64,000 nt of DNA from an uncultured Rhodospirillaceae bacterium (lineage in GTDB: Bacteria > Pseudomonadota > Alphaproteobacteria > Rhodospirillales > Magnetospirillaceae). The notes under the pieces are model-generated. The model did no database searches. It was not told the DNA's origin and was given only the letters and a program-made list of their open reading frames with translations. Within the stretch, counting starts at the first letter, position 1. Each line of letters starts with the position of its first letter. Position numbers and translations under genes: made by a program. Shown one piece after another: positions 7,885 to 18,100 of this stretch. The stretch is from assembly GCA_903941105.1 (NCBI GenBank), contig CAJANL010000294.1:1-64000 (forward strand), written 5' to 3'.

Positions 7885-9732
7885 ATGGCGCCGCACTCCA
7901 TCTGGCGGGCTTCGGCCCACCGGCCCTCCGAACGGCCCCTCGTGGCAACGCATCATCTGCCGACGGTTCACGACCGGGGATGGGATGACGTGCTGGAAGA
8001 CCTTGACGTGGCCTTCCAGCCCATCGTCAACATCCATACCGGTGCCTGTTATGGCTATGAGGCGCTGTTGCGGGGCTATCAGGCGGCCGGCTTCGATTCG
8101 CCGCAGGATGTCTTCGATGTCGCCCACACCCTCAATGTGTTGGCCAAGGTGGATCTGGTGGTGCGCGAGAAGGCCATCGCCAAGTTCGCCCGACTGCCCA
8201 ATCGTCACCAGGCAAAGTTGTTTCTCAACATCGACAACCGGACCCTGGGCCGCAACAGCGAGGCCGAACGTCGTACCCGCAGCCTGTTGGACGCCCGCGG
8301 GCTGGCCAGTTCGACGGTGGCGTTCGAGATCTCCGAGCGCCATCCCCTGGGACAGGCGGCCGAGGCGGTGGCTGCGTTCAAGAGCTTCCGCAGCGGGGGG
8401 TTCCGCCTTGCCATCGACGACTTCGGCACCGGCTTTTCCGGCCTGCAGATGCTGTATTTCGCCGAGCCCGATTTCCTCAAGATCGACCGCTTCTTCGTCT
8501 CGGACATCGCCAACGATGCCAAGAAGAAACTGTTCCTCGCCCAGATCGTCAACATCGCTCACCTGCTCGGCGTCGTGGTGATCGCCGAGGGTGTCGAGTG
8601 CGAGCGCGAATATTTCGTCTGCAAGGAAATCGGCTGCGATCTGGTGCAGGGCTACATGGTGCAGCGCCCCACCACCGAGGTCCGCGATCTGCACGCCAGC
8701 TACGAGACGGTGGCCGAGCTTGGCCGGCGCGAACGGCGGACGGTGGTGTCCGATCACCGGCTGATCGACAGCCAGATTGACAGCGTGCCGCCGTTGTCCA
8801 TCGACACGCCCATGGAGCGGGTGTTCGAAGCATTCCGGGCCGACACCTCGCGCAGTCTGTTTCCGGTGGTGGATGCGGCCGGCGAGCCGGTGGGCGTCGT
8901 GCGCGAGCGCGAGTTGAAGGAATTTGCCTATTCCCGCTTCGGCCAAGCCCTGATGTCCAACCGTGGCCTCGGGCGCCGGCTCAAGGATTTCGTGGTTCGC
9001 TGCCCGGTGGCCGACATCAACGCCAAGGCCGAGAACATCATGCAGGCCTATACCGCCGACCAGTCCACCGACGGCATCGTCATCGTCGACGGCATGAAAT
9101 ATATCGGCTTCCTGTCTGCTGACTCTCTGTTGCGGGTGATCAATGAGAAAAACCTGGCCACCGCCCGCGATCAGAACCCGCTGACCAAGCTGCCCGGCAA
9201 CAATGCCATCCACGAATACATTTCGGATGCCCTGGAGGACGTCGAGACAGATTACGTTCTGGCCTATTTCGACTTCGACAATTTCAAGCCGTTCAACGAC
9301 TCTTACGGCTTTCGGCTGGGCGACCGGGCCATTCTGCTGTTCGCCGAGCTGATGGCCAAGCTGTTGCCGCGCGACGGCCGGTTCGGCGGCCATATCGGCG
9401 GCGATGACTTCTTCGCCGGGTTCAAGGGGGTGCCGCTGGCCGATTGCCAAGGCGAGACTGCCGCCCTGATCGAGCGGTTCGGCCGCGACGTTGAGAGCTT
9501 CTACGATGATGCCACCCGCCGCCGCGGCTACATCAGCGGCGTCGATCGGCAGGGGAAGGCCTGCCGCTTCTCCCTGCTGGGCGTCAGTGTCGCGGTTCTT
9601 CACCTGCCGGCTGGCCGTACGGTCCAGACCACCGACGCCATCAGCCAGCAGATCGCCGGCCTCAAGAAGGAGGCGAAGGGTTCGCCCCTCCACATGGCCC
9701 TGGCGGAGGCGTCTGCCCGTTCTGCCGATTGA
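7885..9732 (+). CDS. EAL-CBS-GGDEF cyclic-di-GMP protein
   Basis: 615 residues, no membrane segment. The EAL phosphodiesterase domain is complete: EALLRG at 59-64, FEISER, IDDFGTGFSG, FLKIDR and AEGVE, so c-di-GMP hydrolysis is likely. A CBS-pair region follows at about 290-425 and could bind a nucleotide. The C-terminal GGDEF domain reads GGDDF at about 505-509 and lacks an RxxD product-inhibition site at the usual spacing; it may be weakly active or regulatory. Domain order EAL first, GGDEF last, is the reverse of the common arrangement. It follows the chemoreceptor by 12 bp. Confidence 0.85.
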   Translation: MAPHSIWRASAHRPSERPLVATHHLPTVHDRGWDDVLEDLDVAFQPIVNIHTGACYGYEALLRGYQAAGFDSPQDVFDVAHTLNVLAKVDLVVREKAIAKFARLPNRHQAKLFLNIDNRTLGRNSEAERRTRSLLDARGLASSTVAFEISERHPLGQAAEAVAAFKSFRSGGFRLAIDDFGTGFSGLQMLYFAEPDFLKIDRFFVSDIANDAKKKLFLAQIVNIAHLLGVVVIAEGVECEREYFVCKEIGCDLVQGYMVQRPTTEVRDLHASYETVAELGRRERRTVVSDHRLIDSQIDSVPPLSIDTPMERVFEAFRADTSRSLFPVVDAAGEPVGVVRERELKEFAYSRFGQALMSNRGLGRRLKDFVVRCPVADINAKAENIMQAYTADQSTDGIVIVDGMKYIGFLSADSLLRVINEKNLATARDQNPLTKLPGNNAIHEYISDALEDVETDYVLAYFDFDNFKPFNDSYGFRLGDRAILLFAELMAKLLPRDGRFGGHIGGDDFFAGFKGVPLADCQGETAALIERFGRDVESFYDDATRRRGYISGVDRQGKACRFSLLGVSVAVLHLPAGRTVQTTDAISQQIAGLKKEAKGSPLHMALAEASARSAD

Positions 9733-9764
9733 CACCGGCGGTGGGGAGCGCATACATCGCCCCC

Positions 9765-10277
9765 ATGCAAGACGATGATGACGACACGCCGCTCCCCGCC
9801 GGGGTCAGGAACCTCATTACCCCGGCCGGCCTTGCCCGCCTGCAGGATGAGTTGCGTCACCTCACCCGCGTCGAGCGGCCGCGGGTGGTCGAGATCGTGT
9901 CCTGGGCGGCGGGCAATGGAGACCGCTCGGAGAACGGCGACTATCTCTACGGCAAGAAGCGGCTGCGTGAGATCGATCGGCGCATCCGCTTCCTGACCAA
10001 GCGCATCGAGATCGCCGAACCGGTCGATCCTCTGGCGCAACGGTCCGGCGACCGCATCTATTTCGGCGCCACCGTCGGCTACGTCAACGAGCGCGGCGAG
10101 GAAATCACGGTGACCATCGTCGGCGCCGACGAGATCGACACCGAGCGGGGCCGCATCAGCTGGATTTCGCCGGTGGCCCGCGCCCTGCTCAAGGCCCAGG
10201 TCGGCGATTGCGTCACCGTCCGCACCCCGTCCGGCGCCGACGTTCTCGAAGTCCTCACCGTATCGTATTCCGCCTGA
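9765..10277 (+). CDS. greB: Transcription elongation factor GreB
   Basis: 170 residues from ATG 9765; a TTG at 9729 overlapping the previous stop is an alternative. The N-terminal coiled coil has LITPAGLARLQDELRHL and the family signature NGDRSENGDYLYGKKRLREI, and the C-terminal FKBP-like domain has VGDCVTVRTPSG. GreB stimulates RNA polymerase to cleave backtracked RNA. The acidic start (MQDDDDDT) is unusual but outside the core. Followed by 192 bp without a gene before the RND locus. Confidence 0.9.
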   Translation: MQDDDDDTPLPAGVRNLITPAGLARLQDELRHLTRVERPRVVEIVSWAAGNGDRSENGDYLYGKKRLREIDRRIRFLTKRIEIAEPVDPLAQRSGDRIYFGATVGYVNERGEEITVTIVGADEIDTERGRISWISPVARALLKAQVGDCVTVRTPSGADVLEVLTVSYSA

Positions 10278-10469
10278 GCATCCGCCGCCGAGTCGGCTAA
10301 TCGGGGCGGTGGGGGGCGCCGAGGCGTTACCCCGCCAAGTGTCCTTGCCCCGTGTCGCGCCGGCACCCAACTTGCAGCCAGTCCACTGCCAACGATATTC
10401 GCCCTTCGGTTACCCGTTCGGCAATACCCAGGCAGCAGAGGGATAAACCGGCTCGCCGGAGGTGTCGCG

Positions 10470-13400
10470 ATGTTCGGCTGGATTATCGGATCGAGCCTGA
10501 GGTTCCGCCTCCTCGTCCTCGCCATGGCGGCGGTGCTGCTGGTGTTCGGCATCCAGCAACTGCGCCGGATGCCCATCGACGTGTTCCCCGAGTTCGCGCC
10601 GCCCAAGGTGGAGATCCAGACCGAGGGGCCCGGCATGACCTCGGCCGAGGTCGAGGAACTCATCACCATCCCCATGGAGGACGCGCTGCGCGGCACGCCG
10701 GGCATCGACGTCATCCGCTCGTCGTCGACCGAGGGTCTGTCGCAGGTGGTGCTGGTGTTCAAGTTGGGCACCGACCTCATGGAGGCCCGCCAGCGTGTCC
10801 AGGAGCGGCTGAAGGTGGCCATCGCCGAGTTGCCGCAGTCCTCGGGAATGCCGGTGATGCTGCAGCCGCTCTCGTCCACCAGCCGGGTGATGAAGATCGG
10901 GCTGTCGTCCAAGGTCTATGACCTCAAGGACCTATCGATGATCGCCTATTGGACCATCAAGTTCCGGCTGATGTCGGTTCCCGGCGTCGCCAACGTTCCC
11001 ATCTGGGGCGATCGCATCAAATCGCTGCAGGTCCAGGTCGATCCCGAGCTGATGCGCGCCCACAACGTCACCCTGGAAGAGGTGATGGAGACCACCTCCG
11101 GGGCGCTGGACTTCGGCCTGCTGAAATACACCGCGGCGGCCAAGACCCGCATCGAGGGGATGCTCGACACTCCCAATCAGCGGCTGGTCATCCACCATCA
11201 GTCGCCGGTGTTCACGCCGGAGCATCTGGCCGAGGTGCCGGTCGCCGCCAGGAACATGAGGGCGACGCCGCCGCGACTGGGGGACGTCGCCCGGGTGGCG
11301 TGGGATACCTGGCCGCTGGTGGGGGACGCGGTCATCAACGACGGCGGCGGGCTGATGATGATCGTCGAGAAGCTGCCCTGGGCCAACACCCTGGAGGTGA
11401 CCCGCGGCATCGAGGCGGCGCTGGATTCCCTGCGGCTCGGCCTGCCCGGCGTCGAGATCGACTCGACCATCTTCCGGCCGGCCACCTTCATCGACATGTC
11501 CATCGACAACCTGACGCGGGCCTTCGTCATCGGCTGCGTCCTGGTGATCGTCGTGCTCGGCGCCTTCCTCTACGAGTGGCGGGTGGCGCTGATCAGCGTC
11601 ATCGCCATTCCCATGTCGCTGGTGACGGCGGCACTGGTGCTCTACTACCAGGGCGCCTCCATCAACACCATGGTGCTGGCGGGGTTCATCGTCGCCCTGG
11701 GCGACGTGGTCGACGACGCCATCATCGACGTCGAGAACATCGTGCGGCGCCTGCGCGAGAACCGCCTCGCCAATACCGGCAGGTCCACCGCCCGCATCAT
11801 CCTCGAAGCCTCGCTGGAGGTGCGGTCGGCCATCGTGCACGCCACCATCATCGTCGTGCTGGCGGTGACGCCGGTGTTCTTCATGGGCGGGCTGGCCGGC
11901 GCCTTCTTCGAGCCGCTGGCGCTGGCTTATCTTACCGCCATGCTGGCCTCGATGGTGGTGGCGCTCACCGTTACCCCCGCCCTCAGCCTGCTGCTGCTGC
12001 GCGGTGCCGCCGTCGAGCGCCGGCAGTCGCCGCTGATCCCCTGGCTCAAGCGCCTCTACGCCGCCGCCCTGTCGCGGGCCATCGCCGCTCCCCGCGCCAC
12101 CTATGCCACGGCGCTGGTGATGGTTGCCCTCGGCCTGGGGGCGTGGCCGCTGCTGGGGGCGTCGCTGCTGCCGTCCTTCAAGGAGCGCGACTTCCTGATG
12201 CACTGGGTGCCGCCGGAGGGGACCTCCCGGCTGGAAACCTTCCGCATCACCCAGTCGGCCAGCCGCGAGCTGCGCGCCATCCCCGGCGTGCGCAACTTCG
12301 GCGCCCATATCGGCCGCGCCGTCGGCGGCGACGAGCCCTATGGCGTCAACTTCACCGAGAACTGGATCAGCGTCGATCCGGTGGTGGACTACGACGCCAC
12401 CCGGGCGGCGGTCGAGACGGTGGTGGCGGGCTATCCCGGGCTGTATCGCGACGTGCAGACCTACCTCAAGGAACGCATCAAGGAGGTGCTGAGCGGGGCG
12501 GGTGAGTCCATCGTGGTGCGCATCTACGGCGCCGACCTGCCGGTGCTGCGGCAGCAGGCCGAGGTGGTGCGCCAGGCGCTGGAGGGCACCAACGGCCTTG
12601 TCGACCTGCATGTGGAGCAGCAGGTGGAGATCCCCCAGGTCCGGGTGGCGCTCGACCTTGCAAAGGCGGCGAAGTACGGGCTCAAGCCGGGGGATGTGCG
12701 CCGCGCCGCCGCCGCCTTCATGTCGGGCATCGAGGTCACCGACATCCACCGCGAGGGCAAGGTCTACGACGTCTTCGTGTGGGCGCCGGAATCGATCCGA
12801 GGCGATCTCGACAGCATCCGCGAGTTCCTCATCGACACTCCCTATGGCGGCCGGGTGCTGCTGGGCGAGGTGGCGGCGGTCGAGCTGGTGCCCACTCCCA
12901 ACAAGATCAAGCGCGAGAACAGCTCGCGGCGCATCGACGTCCACGCCAACGTCAAGGGGCACGACCTCGGATCGGTGGCCGAGGAGGTCGACGACCGGCT
13001 GGAGAAGATCCCGTTCCCCATCGGCTATTACCCCAGGCTGCTGGGCGAATATGCCGAGCGCGAGGCGGCCCAGACGAATCTTTTGTGGGCCACCGCCGCC
13101 GTGGCGGTCGCCATCTTCCTGATTCTGCAGGCGACCTTCCACAACTGGAAGCTGGCGGGGCTGGTGTTCCTCGCCCTGCCGGCCGCCCTGGTGGGAGCGG
13201 TGCTGGCCACCTTCGTCGCCGACCGGGTGGTGTCGCTGGGCTCGCTGGTGGGGGTCATCACCATCCTCGGCCTGTCGGCGCGCAACGGCATCATGCTGAT
13301 CGAGCATTATCGCCACCTGGAGCGGGTCGAGGGCGAGCGCTTCGGGCTCGACCTGATCCTGCGCGGCGCCGGCGAGCGGCTGTCGCCCATCGCCATGACC

Positions 13401-13592
13401 ACCCTGTGCGCCGCCCTTGCCCTGTTGCCGCTGGTGGTTCCCGGCAGCATCCCCGGCCACGAGGTCGAGCATCCCATGGCGGTGGCCATCCTGGGTGGAC
13501 TGGTGACTTCGACGCTGCTGAGCCTGTTCGTGGTGCCGCTGCTCTATCTGCGCTTTGGTGCCGGCTCGGCCCGCGCCGTCGACGACAACTAG
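10470..13592 (+). CDS. RND efflux pump, CzcA/CusA-like, first copy
   Basis: 1040 residues. Inner-membrane proton-driven exporter of the RND superfamily: MPIDVFPEFAPPKVEIQTEG near residue 30 is typical of heavy-metal-type pumps, twelve hydrophobic segments in two sets of six are apparent, and two large periplasmic loops separate helices 1-2 and 7-8. Helix 4 carries GDVVDDAIIDVEN, with the paired aspartates used for proton relay; helix 10 carries LSARNGIM, where arginine replaces the lysine of AcrB. Substrate cannot be assigned from sequence. A GGAGG lies 7 bp before the start. First gene of a five- or six-gene export operon. Confidence 0.88.
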   Translation: MFGWIIGSSLRFRLLVLAMAAVLLVFGIQQLRRMPIDVFPEFAPPKVEIQTEGPGMTSAEVEELITIPMEDALRGTPGIDVIRSSSTEGLSQVVLVFKLGTDLMEARQRVQERLKVAIAELPQSSGMPVMLQPLSSTSRVMKIGLSSKVYDLKDLSMIAYWTIKFRLMSVPGVANVPIWGDRIKSLQVQVDPELMRAHNVTLEEVMETTSGALDFGLLKYTAAAKTRIEGMLDTPNQRLVIHHQSPVFTPEHLAEVPVAARNMRATPPRLGDVARVAWDTWPLVGDAVINDGGGLMMIVEKLPWANTLEVTRGIEAALDSLRLGLPGVEIDSTIFRPATFIDMSIDNLTRAFVIGCVLVIVVLGAFLYEWRVALISVIAIPMSLVTAALVLYYQGASINTMVLAGFIVALGDVVDDAIIDVENIVRRLRENRLANTGRSTARIILEASLEVRSAIVHATIIVVLAVTPVFFMGGLAGAFFEPLALAYLTAMLASMVVALTVTPALSLLLLRGAAVERRQSPLIPWLKRLYAAALSRAIAAPRATYATALVMVALGLGAWPLLGASLLPSFKERDFLMHWVPPEGTSRLETFRITQSASRELRAIPGVRNFGAHIGRAVGGDEPYGVNFTENWISVDPVVDYDATRAAVETVVAGYPGLYRDVQTYLKERIKEVLSGAGESIVVRIYGADLPVLRQQAEVVRQALEGTNGLVDLHVEQQVEIPQVRVALDLAKAAKYGLKPGDVRRAAAAFMSGIEVTDIHREGKVYDVFVWAPESIRGDLDSIREFLIDTPYGGRVLLGEVAAVELVPTPNKIKRENSSRRIDVHANVKGHDLGSVAEEVDDRLEKIPFPIGYYPRLLGEYAEREAAQTNLLWATAAVAVAIFLILQATFHNWKLAGLVFLALPAALVGAVLATFVADRVVSLGSLVGVITILGLSARNGIMLIEHYRHLERVEGERFGLDLILRGAGERLSPIAMTTLCAALALLPLVVPGSIPGHEVEHPMAVAILGGLVTSTLLSLFVVPLLYLRFGAGSARAVDDN

Positions 13593-13606
13593 GCCGGGAG
13601 GAAGGC

Positions 13607-14242
13607 ATGGTCCGTTCGTTCTGCATCGGCCTCACCGTCGCCGCCACCTTGGCGTTCCCCGCTGTCGCGGCGTCACAGGCGGAACCCGAGCACGTTCGCG
13701 GCCAGGTCACCGCGATGCAAGGCTCGTCGGTCACCCTCAAGACCAGCACCGGCAAGACGGTGCGCCTGGGGCTGGTGGAGGGCTCCACCATTATCCGGCT
13801 GAGCAAGGGCAGCTTCACCGAGGTCGCCTTCGGCACCTATGTCGGCTCGGTGGCGGTGCGGCTCGACGCCTACAGCCCCATCATCCGCGACTCGCTGAGC
13901 TGGCTGCATCAGGGCTTCGAACTGCACATCGTCGACGAGGCGCTGCGCGGCATCGCGCTCGGCCACACCGGCTGGGACCTGCCCACCGGCAGCACCATGT
14001 CGCACGGCTGGGTCGACGACATGGAGGACCGCGTCATCTCCATCAAATACGGCCCCACCGAGCAGGACGAAACCGATGTCGAGGTTGCCCGCGATATTCC
14101 CATCCTCAGGATGTCGCTGGGCGACCGCACCCTGTTGACGCCGGGCGCCCATGTCTTCGCCGGGGCCGACCGGGGGGGGGATGGCGGGCTGGTGGCCGCC
14201 TTCGTGCTGGTCGGAGAGAACGGCATCGTGCCGCCCATGTGA
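13607..14242 (+). CDS. Periplasmic protein with OB-like repeat (hypothetical)
   Basis: 211 residues with a cleavable signal peptide (MVRSFCIGLTVAATLAFPAVAASQA). The mature part begins EHVRGQVTAMQGSSVTLKTS, the type of small beta-barrel repeat found in DUF5666-like periplasmic proteins, and contains DIPILRMSLGDRTLLTPGAH near the C-terminus. I do not recognise a precise family. It lies 14 bp after one RND pump and 16 bp before the adaptor gene, so it is probably an accessory of the export system, perhaps substrate binding in the periplasm. Confidence 0.6.
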   Translation: MVRSFCIGLTVAATLAFPAVAASQAEPEHVRGQVTAMQGSSVTLKTSTGKTVRLGLVEGSTIIRLSKGSFTEVAFGTYVGSVAVRLDAYSPIIRDSLSWLHQGFELHIVDEALRGIALGHTGWDLPTGSTMSHGWVDDMEDRVISIKYGPTEQDETDVEVARDIPILRMSLGDRTLLTPGAHVFAGADRGGDGGLVAAFVLVGENGIVPPM

Positions 14243-14258
14243 GCAAGGAGTGTTCCCC

Positions 14259-15092
14259 ATGACACGAGAGGTGAAGTCTGCGGTCGTGCTGGCCGCGCTG
14301 GCGACGCTGCTGCTGGGGCCGGCGGGAGCACTGGCGGTGGAACAAGGCAAGGACCGGCCCGCCACCGTCGAGGCCATTTCCGGCGGCACCACCAAGCGGG
14401 TGACCCTGTCGGCGCGGGCGGCGGAGCGGCTGGGCATCGAGCTAGCCGAGGTCGACGAGGCGGCCATCATCCGCAAGCAGATGGTCGGCGGGCTGGTGGT
14501 GTCGCCGCCCGAGGCTCCGGCGGTAGCCAAGGTGTCGGCCGGCCGGTTCGGCGGCTTCGGGCAGGTGACGGCGGCGCTGGGGCAGCCGCCGGTGGTGCCG
14601 GTCGAGGCCATCTCGGAGGAAACCTGGGTGCGGGTGACCCTGTCGCCGGCGGAATGGGAGCGGCTCGACAAGGAGCGGCCGGCCCGGGTGCTGACACTGA
14701 CCACCGGCGATCGTCCCGGCGATGCGGTGATGGCGCGGCCTTCGGGCATCGAGCCGGTCGAGGACCCCAAGCGGACCATGCTGACGGTGCACTACGTGGT
14801 GCCGGGGGCGGCGGGCGGCCTGCAACTGAGCCAGCGCGTGCGGGTCGAACTCAGGCTGGCGGGCAGCGATGTGACGCACAAGGTGGTGCCCTACGGTGCC
14901 GTCTACTACGACCCCACCGGCGCCGCCTGGGTCTATGTCGCCACCGCTCCGCTGGTGTTCGAACGGCACCCCATCACCGTCGATCACGTCGCCGGTGATG
15001 TGGCGGTGCTGTCCGCCGGCCCGGCGGTGGGAACCCCGGTGGTCAAGGTGGGCGCCCCTCTGCTGTACGGCGCCGAAATTCTCGGGAAATAG
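14259..15092 (+). CDS. Short RND periplasmic adaptor (membrane-fusion-like)
   Basis: 277 residues with a signal peptide (LAALATLLLGPAGALA). The mature protein has adaptor-type beta segments: TLSARAAERLGIELAEVDEA, a VPVEAISEETWVRVTLS stretch, and VVPYGAVYYDPTGAAWVYVA, which matches the membrane-proximal signature of CusB/HlyD-like efflux adaptors. Normal adaptors are 350-500 residues and carry a long alpha-helical hairpin that meets the outer-membrane channel; that hairpin is not visible here. It sits between the two pump genes and is the only adaptor in the locus. Confidence 0.65.
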   Translation: MTREVKSAVVLAALATLLLGPAGALAVEQGKDRPATVEAISGGTTKRVTLSARAAERLGIELAEVDEAAIIRKQMVGGLVVSPPEAPAVAKVSAGRFGGFGQVTAALGQPPVVPVEAISEETWVRVTLSPAEWERLDKERPARVLTLTTGDRPGDAVMARPSGIEPVEDPKRTMLTVHYVVPGAAGGLQLSQRVRVELRLAGSDVTHKVVPYGAVYYDPTGAAWVYVATAPLVFERHPITVDHVAGDVAVLSAGPAVGTPVVKVGAPLLYGAEILGK

Positions 15093-15117
15093 CGATCCGG
15101 AGCGACGGAGGACAAAA

Positions 15118-18100
15118 ATGTTCCGCTGGATTATCGGCACGAGCCTGCGGTTCCGGTTCCTGGTGGCCGGCGTCGCTACGGCACTGGTGGTGTTTGGCAC
15201 GCTCCAGCTCCGCCGGATGCCGCTCGACGTCTTCCCCGAGTTCGCGCCGCCGGTGGTGGAGGTGCAGACCGAGGCCATCGGCCTGTCGGCCGTCGACGTG
15301 GAAAGCCTGATCACCCTCAATCTCGAAGAGCTGCTGAGCGGCGTGCCCTGGCTCGAATCGGTACGCTCGGAGTCGGTGACCGGCCTGTCCTCCATCGTGC
15401 TGACCTTCCAGCGCGGCACCGATCTCATGAAGGCGCGCCAGATGATCCAGGAGCGGCTGACCCTGGCCTATACCCTGCCCAACGTCGCCGCGCCGCCGGT
15501 CATCATCCAGCCCCTGTCGGCCACCAGCCGCTTCATGATGGTGGCGCTCTCGTCGGACAGCATCGATCCCACCGACCTGTCCCTGCTGGCCCGCTGGACG
15601 GTCAAGCCGCGGCTGCTGGGGGTGCCCGGCGTCGCCAACGTGGCGATCTGGGGCCAGCGCCTGCGCCAACTGCATGTCCACTTCGATCCGGCCCGGCTGC
15701 GCGACGCCCAGGTGACCCAGGACGACGTCGTCACCGCCGCCGGTGATGCCCTGTGGGTATCGCCCCTGACCTTCCTCAGGGGCTCGGCGCCGGGAACCGG
15801 CGGGTGGATCGACAACACCAACCAGCGGCTGGGGGTGCATCACGCCATGCCGATCCGCTCCCCCGAGGATATGGCCAAGGTGGCTGTGGCGGCGCCGCAT
15901 CTGCTGCTGACCGGCCGGACCATGGCGCTGGGCGATGTCGCCGAGGTGACCTTTGCCCACCCGCCGCTGATCGGTGACGCTTCGGTGGCCGGCGGTGGCC
16001 GCGGGCTGATGCTGGTGATCGAGAAATTCCCCGCCGCCAATACCCTGGAGGTAACGCAGCAGGTGGAGCAGGCGCTGGCCGAGCTGGGCCGCGGCCTGCC
16101 CGGGGTCAAGGTCGACACCGGCGTCTTCCGCCTGGCGTCCTATGTCGCCGAGTCCCTGTCGAACCTTGCCGCAGCCATGGCGGTGGGCGGCGCCCTCGTC
16201 ATCCTGGTTCTCGGCGCCCTGCTGTTCGACTGGCGCGGCGCGCTGATCAGCGTGGCGGCCATCTCGCTGTCGTTGCTGGCGGCGGTGCTGGCCCTGCACC
16301 TCACCGGTGCCACCATCAACATCATGATCCTCGCCGGCCTGGTGGTTGCCCTGGGTGTGGTCATCGACGACGCGGTGGTGTTCGCCGAGCGCCTGGGGGA
16401 ACGGCTGCGGCGGCCCGGGCGTGGCTCCGTCGCCGCCGTCATCGGCGAGACGGCGCTGGAGACCCGCGTCGCCGCCCTCTACGGCACCCTGATCGTCATC
16501 CTCGGCGCCACCCCCGTCCTGTTCATGGGAGGCGTGTCGGGCGCGTTCTTCTCGCCGCTGGCCCTGTCCTATGTGCTGGCGGTGGTGGCGTCCATGCTGG
16601 TGGGGCTGACGGTGACGCCGGCGCTTGCCCTATTGCTGGGAGAGCGGGGGGGGCGCACCGAGCCACGTGGTGTCCGGTGGCTGCGCCGTCGCGTGGCGGC
16701 GACAACGCGGTGGACCCTGCGGGCGCCGCGCGCGGCGGTCGGCGTCGCCTGCCTTCTGGTGGCGGCGGGGCTGGCGGCGTGGCCGCTGCTCGGCCAGTCG
16801 TTGCTTCCCCCCCTCAACGAACGGGAGCTGCTGGTGGACTGGGCCACCCCGCCCGGCACCTCCTATGAGGAAACCTACCGCATTACCCAGCGGGTCAGCC
16901 GCGAGCTGCGCAGCCTGCCCGGTGTCGGTAACGTGGGTGCCCATGTCGGCCGGGCGGTGACCGGCGATCAGGTGGTGGGCATCAACGCCAGCCAGATTTG
17001 GATCAGCCTGGCCGCCGATGCCGACCGTGACACCACCATCGCGGCGATCCGCAACACCATCGACGGCTATCCCGGCGTCGATCACAGCCTGCGGAGCTAT
17101 CTGCGCGACAAGGTCGGCGAGGTGCTGACCGGCCAGGGCAAGGCGATCACCGTTCGCCTGTATGGCCAGGGGCGCGAGATCCTGCGCGACAAGGCCGAGG
17201 AGATCCGGCAAGCGCTGTCCGATGTTCCCGGCATCGTCGACCTCCGGGCCGGCGGCCAGACCGAGGAGCCGCAGGTGGAGGTTCTGGTGAACCTCGACGC
17301 CGCCGGCCGCGAAGGCGTCAAGCCCGGCGACGTGCGGCGCTCGGCGGCGACGGTGTTTTCCGGCCTGGTGGTGGGCTACCTGTTCGAGGCGCAGAAGATC
17401 TTCGAGGTGGTGGTGTGGGGTGCCCCCGAGACGCGGGCCAGCCTGACCAACCTTAGTGACACGCTGGTCGAGAAGTCGGACCGCCGCCATGCCCGCCTGG
17501 GCGACGTGGCCGAGGTGCGCATCGCGCCAACCCCCACCGTCATCCGCCACGAACGCATCTCGCCCTATGTGGACGTCGTCGCCAACGTCGCCGGGCGCGA
17601 CCTCGGTTCGGTCAGCCGCGACATCGACAACCGGCTGCGGAACGTGCAGTTCCCGCTGGAGTATCACGCCGAAGTGCTGGGCGAATACACCGAGCGTCAG
17701 GACGCCCAGCGGCGGATGCTGGGCGTCGCCGCCGCTGCCCTGCTGGGGATCGTGCTGCTGTTGCAGGCCTGCTTCCGCAGTTGGCGCCACGCCGGCATCG
17801 CGGTGGTGGCGCTGGTCGCCTCGCTGGCCGGTGGCGTGCTGGCGGCCCTGATCGGCGGCGGAACCATCTCGCTGGGCTCACTGGTGGGCTTCCTGGCTGT
17901 GGTGGGCATCGCCGCCCGCAACAGCATCCTGCTGATCACCCGGCTGCACCAGTTGGAGGAGGGCGGCCGGATGCGCTTCGGCCGCGATCTGGTGCTGCAG
18001 GGCGTCGAGGACCGGCTGTCGCCCATTCTGGCCAGTTCGGCCGCCATCGTCGTGGCCCTGGTGCCGATCGTGGCGCTGGGCGGGGTTCCCGGCCTGGAGA

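Noticed and set aside
6085-9753. Very long open frame on the minus strand opposite the chemoreceptor and EAL-GGDEF genes.
   Set aside because: It mirrors codon bias of the real plus-strand genes, is low in complexity (His, Gly, Leu rich) and shows no family motif.
10932-13472. 846-codon open frame opposite the first RND pump.
   Set aside because: The plus strand encodes a complete pump with all motifs; the antisense product is His/Asp/Gly-rich without a domain.
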